Shown here piece by piece: positions 36,671 through 41,079 of a stretch of 41,079 bases of DNA (position 1 is its first letter; every line of letters starts with the position of its first letter). The position numbers and the translations under genes were made by a program. The notes under the pieces were generated by a model. That model searched no databases and was not told where the DNA came from. It saw only the letters and a list, made by a program, of their open reading frames with translations. The stretch lies in assembly GCF_027214005.1 (NCBI RefSeq), contig NZ_JAPWGY010000014.1, positions 1 to 41,079 of the forward strand. Reading direction: 5' to 3'. This stretch comes from Kiloniella laminariae (GTDB lineage: Bacteria; Pseudomonadota; Alphaproteobacteria; Kiloniellales; Kiloniellaceae).

Positions 36671-37351
36671 TTATGAACGAGCTGCCTGTGAATCCTGAGC
36701 TCGTTTGTCCATGGCCATTGGATCATGTTCCATGATCTCGCCTTTGAATACCCAAACCTTTACACCACAAATACCGTATGTGGTGGAAGCACGGGATTCA
36801 GCGTAATCAACTTCAGCACGAAGTGTGTGAAGCGGAACACGGCCCTCACGATACCATTCTGTACGAGCGATTTCAGCGCCACCCAGGCGGCCTGCGCAGT
36901 TAATACGCACACCCTGAGCACCGAGACGCATCGCTGACTGAACAGCACGTTTCATGGCACGGCGGAAAGCCACACGACGTTCTAACTGACTACAGATGTT
37001 GTCTGCAACCAATTTCGCATCAATTTCTGGTTTCCGGATCTCTACGATGTTCAGATGGACTTCGCTAGAAGTCAGTTTCTGAAGCTCACGACGCAGTTTT
37101 TCGATATCCGTTCCCTTTTTACCAATCACAACACCTGGACGGGCAGAATAAAGGGTAACACGGGCTTTCTTGGCTGGACGCTCGATGATGATGCGTGAAA
37201 GACCAGCTTGTTTCAGACGCTCGCGCAGAAACTCACGGATTTTCAGATCTTCATGAAGCATGTCAGCATAGTTCGCATCTGCAAACCAACGAGAATCCCA
37301 GGTCCGGATGATACCGACACGAAGGCCGATAGGATTAATCTTTTGACCCAT
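36671..37351 (-). CDS. rpsC: 30S ribosomal protein S3
   Basis: This 226-residue S3 sits at the mRNA entry tunnel. It starts [15 protein letters not shown], has a KH domain with the [15 protein letters not shown] loop, and the C-terminal domain with [18 protein letters not shown]. Its ATG overlaps the rplV stop by one base. Confidence 0.98.
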   Translation of the reverse strand: MGQKINPIGLRVGIIRTWDSRWFADANYADMLHEDLKIREFLRERLKQAGLSRIIIERPAKKARVTLYSARPGVVIGKKGTDIEKLRRELQKLTSSEVHLNIVEIRKPEIDAKLVADNICSQLERRVAFRRAMKRAVQSAMRLGAQGVRINCAGRLGGAEIARTEWYREGRVPLHTLRAEVDYAESRASTTYGICGVKVWVFKGEIMEHDPMAMDKRAQDSQAARS

Positions 37352-37731
37352 TATGCGGCCTCCTCGCGTTCGCGGACAACAACTGTCAGCTGGCTCCAGG
37401 GTTTCAGCAGACGGCCGGTACGACCGCGAGCACGAGCCCGGAAGCGTTTCATGACAAAGCTCTTGCCGACGAAAGCCTCTGCAACAAAGAGACGATCAAC
37501 GTCAAGCTGATGGTTGTTTTCAGCATTTGCAATAGCGGACTGAAGAGCTTTTTTCACTTCAATCGCGATACGGCGCTTGGAAAACGTCAGTTCTGCCAAA
37601 GCAGATTCTGCTGATTTCCCACGAATGCTGGCCGCAACCAGGTTCAATTTACGCGGGGAAGTGCGAAGATTGACAGCAACTGCACGAGCTTCAGTGTCAG
37701 CTAACGCACGATCACGTTTTGACTTACTCAT
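37351..37731 (-). CDS. rplV: 50S ribosomal protein L22
   Basis: This 126-residue L22 lines the exit tunnel with its long beta hairpin, here the [20 protein letters not shown] segment near the end. The N terminus has [18 protein letters not shown]. It overlaps rpsS by four bases, so start and stop are coupled. Confidence 0.98.
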   Translation of the reverse strand: MSKSKRDRALADTEARAVAVNLRTSPRKLNLVAASIRGKSAESALAELTFSKRRIAIEVKKALQSAIANAENNHQLDVDRLFVAEAFVGKSFVMKRFRARARGRTGRLLKPWSQLTVVVREREEAA

Positions 37732-38012
37732 TTTTTGCCTTTCTTCGCCTTCTTATCTACAGCGTGACCCCAATAGGTACGTGTAGGCGCGAATTCACCA
37801 AATTTATGGCCAACCATATTCTCGGTTACGAGAACAGGGATGTGCTTCTGGCCGTTGTACACACCAAACGTCAAGCCAACAAACTGTGGCATGATGGTCG
37901 AACGACGTGACCAGGTTTTAATAATCTCATTGCGACCCGCATTTCGCACGGTTTCTGCCTTCTGTAGAAGATAGGCATCAACGAACGGGCCCTTCCAAAC
38001 GGAACGTGCCAT
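37728..38012 (-). CDS. rpsS: 30S ribosomal protein S19
   Basis: This 94-residue S19 is in the head, near the A-site finger. It has [16 protein letters not shown] at the start and [20 protein letters not shown] at the C-terminal part. It lies 15 bp after rplB and overlaps rplV by four bases. Confidence 0.98.
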   Translation of the reverse strand: MARSVWKGPFVDAYLLQKAETVRNAGRNEIIKTWSRRSTIMPQFVGLTFGVYNGQKHIPVLVTENMVGHKFGEFAPTRTYWGHAVDKKAKKGKK

Positions 38013-38027
38013 ATGGCCATCCCCTCA

Positions 38028-38858
38028 CTAGCGTTTCTGATGACGACGACGGATAATAAGTCCATCAGTCTTCTTGTTAGAACGAGTGCGTGCACCCTTG
38101 GTGGGTTTACCCCAAGGAGTGACCGGATGACGACCTCCGGAAGTACGACCTTCACCACCACCGTGCGGGTGGTCCACCGGGTTCATAGCAACACCACGGA
38201 CTGCCGGACGCTTGCCAAGCCAACGATTACGGCCAGCCTTACCAAGCTTCTGGTTAGAGTTATCCGGGTTGGACACGGCGCCAACCGTTGCCATGCATTC
38301 GGCGCGTACCATACGCAACTCGCCTGAGTTCAAGCGAATTTGGGCGTAACCTGAATCGCGACCGACCAGCTGCACATAAGTACCGGCTGAACGAGCGATC
38401 TGCCCACCTTTACCAGCCTTCAGCTCGACGTTGTGGACAATAGTACCCACAGGGATCGCGCTAAGAGGCATAGCATTACCAGGTTTAACATCGGTTTTAG
38501 CGCCAGAGATGACACTATCACCAACCTGCAGGCGCTGAGGAGCCAGGATATAGGCCTGCTCACCATCTGCATATTCGATCAGCGCGATAAACGCTGTACG
38601 GTTCGGATCGTACTCAATACGCTGAACAGTAGCGGCAACATCAAACTTTGTCCGTTTGAAGTCGACGATACGGTAAGAACGTTTGTGACCACCACCACGA
38701 CGACGCATGGTGATCCGACCGTTATTGTTACGTCCGCCTGATTTGCTGAGACCCTCAGTCAACTTCTTGACTGGTTTCCCTTTGTACAGCTCAGAACGGT
38801 CGATCAGGACCAAGTTTCTTTGACTTGGAGTGACCGGATTGAAATTTCTCAACGCCAT
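38028..38858 (-). CDS. rplB: 50S ribosomal protein L2
   Basis: This 276-residue L2 is needed for subunit joining and peptidyl transferase activity. It begins [17 protein letters not shown], the RMRGGGHKR-like basic region is present, and the conserved [15 protein letters not shown] with its functionally important His is intact. It follows rplW after four bases. Confidence 0.98.
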   Translation of the reverse strand: MALRNFNPVTPSQRNLVLIDRSELYKGKPVKKLTEGLSKSGGRNNNGRITMRRRGGGHKRSYRIVDFKRTKFDVAATVQRIEYDPNRTAFIALIEYADGEQAYILAPQRLQVGDSVISGAKTDVKPGNAMPLSAIPVGTIVHNVELKAGKGGQIARSAGTYVQLVGRDSGYAQIRLNSGELRMVRAECMATVGAVSNPDNSNQKLGKAGRNRWLGKRPAVRGVAMNPVDHPHGGGEGRTSGGRHPVTPWGKPTKGARTRSNKKTDGLIIRRRHQKR

Positions 38859-38862
38859 CGGA

Positions 38863-39195
38863 TTAAATTCCCGTCGTCACGTCGATGCTATCCCCGTCAG
38901 CGAGGGATATGATAGCCTTTTTGACGTCGGAACGACGACCAGGGCGACCTTTGAAGCGTTTTGTCTTGCCTTTAACGCGAAGCGTGTTAACCGCCTCAAC
39001 CTTAACGCCGAACAAACCTTCTACAGCCAAACCAATTTCAGGCTTCGTAGCATCAAGCGGAACTTGGAAGGTTACCTGGTTGTTCTCGGAACCCAGGGTT
39101 GCCTTCTCGGTGATGACCGGACGACGGATGATTTCATACATCCGCTCTTTGGAAACGGTCACCGGCTTGGTATTTCTTGCGCGTGCTCTGCTCAT
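38863..39195 (-). CDS. rplW: 50S ribosomal protein L23
   Basis: This 110-residue L23 is at the tunnel exit, the docking site for trigger factor and SRP. The core with [16 protein letters not shown] and the loop with [16 protein letters not shown] are typical; an N-terminal Arg-rich SRARARN stretch extends it slightly. It overlaps the rplD stop by four bases. Confidence 0.97.
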   Translation of the reverse strand: MSRARARNTKPVTVSKERMYEIIRRPVITEKATLGSENNQVTFQVPLDATKPEIGLAVEGLFGVKVEAVNTLRVKGKTKRFKGRPGRRSDVKKAIISLADGDSIDVTTGI

Positions 39196-39809
39196 TTTAG
39201 ACGTGCCTCCAACGCTACAAGGGCGTCCTTGGTCAGAACCAATGTGTCACGACGCAGAATGTCATACACGTTTGCGCCCTGCTCAGGCAGCACGTCAACG
39301 CATGGAATATTCCGGGCAGCGAGAGCAAAACTTTCGTTTACCGTAGCACCGTCGATAACCAGGACTGAAGACCAGCCCAGAGCAGTCAACTGCTTGGCAA
39401 GCGCAGAAGTTTTTGGTCCTTTGACTTCGGTATTTTCCAGAACCATCAGCTTGCCTTCTGCAACTTTGGCAGAAAGAGCTGTCTTAAGCGCAAGAAGACG
39501 TACTTTCTTCGTCAGATCGTGAGCGTGATCACGAACGCGAGGTCCATGAACAATACCACCACCACGGAAGATGTTTGCACGAATAGAACCGTGACGAGCG
39601 CCGCCACCTTTCTGCTTCTTGATCTTGCGAGTAGAACCGGAAACTTCGCCGCGTTCTTTCACCTTGTGGGTGCCAGCACGACGTTTTGCAAGCTGATAGT
39701 TGACCATGCGAGCGAGTAGATCAGCGCGCACTGGAAGACCGAACACTGATGCGTTCAGCTCAACTTCGCCAGCTTTTTTATTGTCGAGGGATGTAACCGC
39801 GATTTTCAT
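39192..39809 (-). CDS. rplD: 50S ribosomal protein L4
   Basis: This 205-residue L4 has its long loop, [18 protein letters not shown], reaching the exit-tunnel constriction. In E. coli L4 also represses the S10 operon through the rpsJ leader; no equivalent leader is recognisable here. It follows rplC after two bases. Confidence 0.98.
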   Translation of the reverse strand: MKIAVTSLDNKKAGEVELNASVFGLPVRADLLARMVNYQLAKRRAGTHKVKERGEVSGSTRKIKKQKGGGARHGSIRANIFRGGGIVHGPRVRDHAHDLTKKVRLLALKTALSAKVAEGKLMVLENTEVKGPKTSALAKQLTALGWSSVLVIDGATVNESFALAARNIPCVDVLPEQGANVYDILRRDTLVLTKDALVALEARLK

Positions 39810-39811
39810 GG

Positions 39812-40525
39812 TTATTGATCCTTCTCTTCAGCAACAGGCGCTTCAGAGCCAGAAGATTTCAGGCCAGCAGGAAAAGGCACACCCTCAGGAAGGGCACGCT
39901 TTACAGCGTCGCGAACATAAACCCAGCCACCCTTTGAACCAGGGATAGCGCCCTTCACCAGGATAAGACCGTTCTCACCATCGGTGGCAACGATTTCCAG
40001 GTTCTGGGTGGTCACGCGACGGTCACCCATGTGACCAGCCATTTTCTTGCCCTTGAACACCTTGCCAGGATCCTGACTGTTACCAGTCGAACCGTGGCTA
40101 CGGTGAGAGACAGAAACACCGTGTGATGCACGAAGACCGCCAAAGTTATGACGCTTCATCGCACCCGCGAAACCTTTACCGATTGAAGTACCGGTAACGT
40201 CCACATACTGACCAGCCAAGAAATGACCAGCTTCCAGTTCAACACCAACGTCCAGAAGGGCATCAGCGGAAACACGGAATTCAGCAACGTGTTTTTTAGG
40301 AGTAACCTTAGCTTTGCCATAATGGCCACGCTCAGCTTTACTCACGTTTTTCACCTTGGCATCACCTGAGCCAAGCTGAATCGCATTATAACCGTCCGCA
40401 TCTTGCGTGCGAACAGCAACAACCTGACAGTTGTCCAGCTTCAGAACAGTAACCGGCACATGCTCGCCAGTTTCTGTGAAGATACGAGACATGCCAAGTT
40501 TCTGCGCAATAAGACCCGTACGCAT
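39812..40525 (-). CDS. rplC: 50S ribosomal protein L3
   Basis: This 237-residue L3 begins [16 protein letters not shown]. The [20 protein letters not shown] loop includes the Gln that PrmB methylates in other bacteria and reaches the peptidyl transferase centre. An extra C-terminal tail with [12 protein letters not shown] makes it longer than E. coli L3. It follows rpsJ by three bases. Confidence 0.98.
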   Translation of the reverse strand: MRTGLIAQKLGMSRIFTETGEHVPVTVLKLDNCQVVAVRTQDADGYNAIQLGSGDAKVKNVSKAERGHYGKAKVTPKKHVAEFRVSADALLDVGVELEAGHFLAGQYVDVTGTSIGKGFAGAMKRHNFGGLRASHGVSVSHRSHGSTGNSQDPGKVFKGKKMAGHMGDRRVTTQNLEIVATDGENGLILVKGAIPGSKGGWVYVRDAVKRALPEGVPFPAGLKSSGSEAPVAEEKDQ

Positions 40526-40528
40526 AGC

Positions 40529-40843
40529 TTAGCCTTTCAGTTTGATCTCGACATCCACGCCAGCCGCCAGATCGAGCTTCATAAGCGCGTCGACGGTTTG
40601 CGGAGTCGGCTCAACGATATCAAGAAGACGCTTGTGAGTCCGGATTTCGAACTGCTCACGGCTTTTCTTATCAATGTGAGGCCCACGCAGAACTGTAAAC
40701 TTTTCAATGCGGGTAGGAAGAGGAATTGGGCCACGTACCTGCGCACCAGTGCGCTTGGCAGTACCAACGATCTCGGACGTCGACTGATCGAGCACCCTGT
40801 GATCGTACGCCTTAAGGCGAATTCGAATATTCTGGCTGTCCAT
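40529..40843 (-). CDS. rpsJ: 30S ribosomal protein S10 (NusE)
   Basis: This 104-residue S10 also serves as NusE in antitermination complexes. It has [16 protein letters not shown] at the start, [19 protein letters not shown] in the middle loop, and ends in VDVEIKLKG. It is the first gene of the S10 block. About 97 bp and a very strong terminator separate it from tuf; no consensus promoter is visible in that gap. Confidence 0.98.
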   Translation of the reverse strand: MDSQNIRIRLKAYDHRVLDQSTSEIVGTAKRTGAQVRGPIPLPTRIEKFTVLRGPHIDKKSREQFEIRTHKRLLDIVEPTPQTVDALMKLDLAAGVDVEIKLKG

Positions 40844-40940
40844 GTTCAGCCACCTTTGATTAACCCGTTCGTACCAGCATCGGCAGAGGAACGCAGTTAA
40901 CCCCTTTCAGAGTTAATTTAGGTATTCGTCACAATAAAAA

Positions 40941-40981
40941 ATAGCGACGGGGGGTTCTTTAGCAGAACCCCCCGTCGCTAT
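40941..40981 (-). terminator. Strong rho-independent terminator after tuf
   Basis: A perfect 18-bp stem (40941-40958 with 40964-40981) with a five-base loop is followed on the minus strand by TTTTTATTG. It lies 22 bp beyond the tuf stop and should end most tuf transcripts before rpsJ. Confidence 0.93.
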
Positions 40982-41002
40982 CAACGATTATTTTAATTTA
41001 TT

Positions 41003-41079
41003 TTATTTCGAGATACCGGAAACGACACCCGCACCAACGGTACGGCCACCTTCACGGATCGCGAAACGAAGACCATCGG
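41003..41079 (-). CDS. tuf: Elongation factor Tu, C-terminal end (partial)
   Basis: The last 24 codons of EF-Tu run off the window edge. The visible end contains LRFAIREGGRTVGAGVVSGI and ends SK before TAA at 41003-41005, which is the conserved domain III terminus of bacterial EF-Tu. Its position directly upstream of rpsJ matches the usual str-S10 order in Alphaproteobacteria. Confidence 0.95.
   Translation of the reverse strand, partial: DGLRFAIREGGRTVGAGVVSGISK

Noticed and set aside
40844-40940. Sigma70 promoter directly before rpsJ
   Set aside because: TTGTGA and TTATTG occur but have no matching -10 at a suitable distance.
1-41079. CRISPR arrays, tRNA or rRNA genes, insertion sequences, phage genes
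   Set aside because: No regularly spaced repeats, cloverleaf-like sequences, transposase or integrase genes were seen anywhere in the window.

Overview
The window reads as a chromosome segment of an alphaproteobacterium of moderate GC content (near 50% by eye). Supporting features are the unbroken S10-spc-alpha ribosomal superoperon with secY and adk inside it and tuf just upstream, a DUF1489 gene, an ATP12-type F1 assembly chaperone, MaeB-type malic enzyme, propionyl-CoA carboxylase, and DegP-RarA-CrcB-RluA-HAD-ATP12 in series. A marine Rhodospirillales-like lineage is plausible, but I cannot fix the genus from sequence alone.

Region 1 (about 1-20,920) is almost entirely minus strand: DUF1489, a K+ channel, an HCCA-isomerase/DsbA-fold protein and an acyl-CoA dehydrogenase, a short-chain dehydrogenase, MgtE, malic enzyme (maeB), acylphosphatase, a HEPN-like orphan, pccA and pccB, ATP12, a HAD phosphatase, an RluA-family pseudouridine synthase overlapping crcB, an isochorismatase-fold protein that has lost its catalytic residues, rarA and a DegP-type protease. 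lipB is the only plus-strand gene here and diverges from maeB. The acyl-CoA dehydrogenase, pccA/pccB and malic enzyme fit a catabolic flow from acyl-CoAs and propionyl-CoA to C4 acids and pyruvate.

Region 2 (20,917-26,770) is the accessory part: a plus-strand signalling cassette sits between degP and rplQ. It has two closely related membrane histidine kinases, apparently a tandem duplication, followed by a 599-residue response regulator. The regulator's output region has no DNA-binding domain; I read it as a degenerate GGDEF-like domain followed by a degenerate EAL-like domain. A bidirectional terminator closes the cassette against the ribosomal cluster. This is the best candidate for a little-described system in the window.

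Region 3 (26,795-41,079) is the minus-strand translation/transcription cluster: tuf end, strong terminator, rpsJ-rplC-rplD-rplW-rplB-rpsS-rplV-rpsC-rplP-rpmC-rpsQ-rplN-rplX-rplE-rpsN-rpsH-rplF-rplR-rpsE-rpmD-rplO, hairpin, secY-adk, consensus sigma70 promoter, rpsM-rpsK, hairpin, rpoA, hairpin, rplQ, terminator. Terminator-like hairpins lie immediately before the two large non-ribosomal genes, secY and rpoA. A promoter with exact TTGACA and TATAAT hexamers lies between adk and rpsM. Together these suggest that the superoperon is partitioned into separately tuned blocks.
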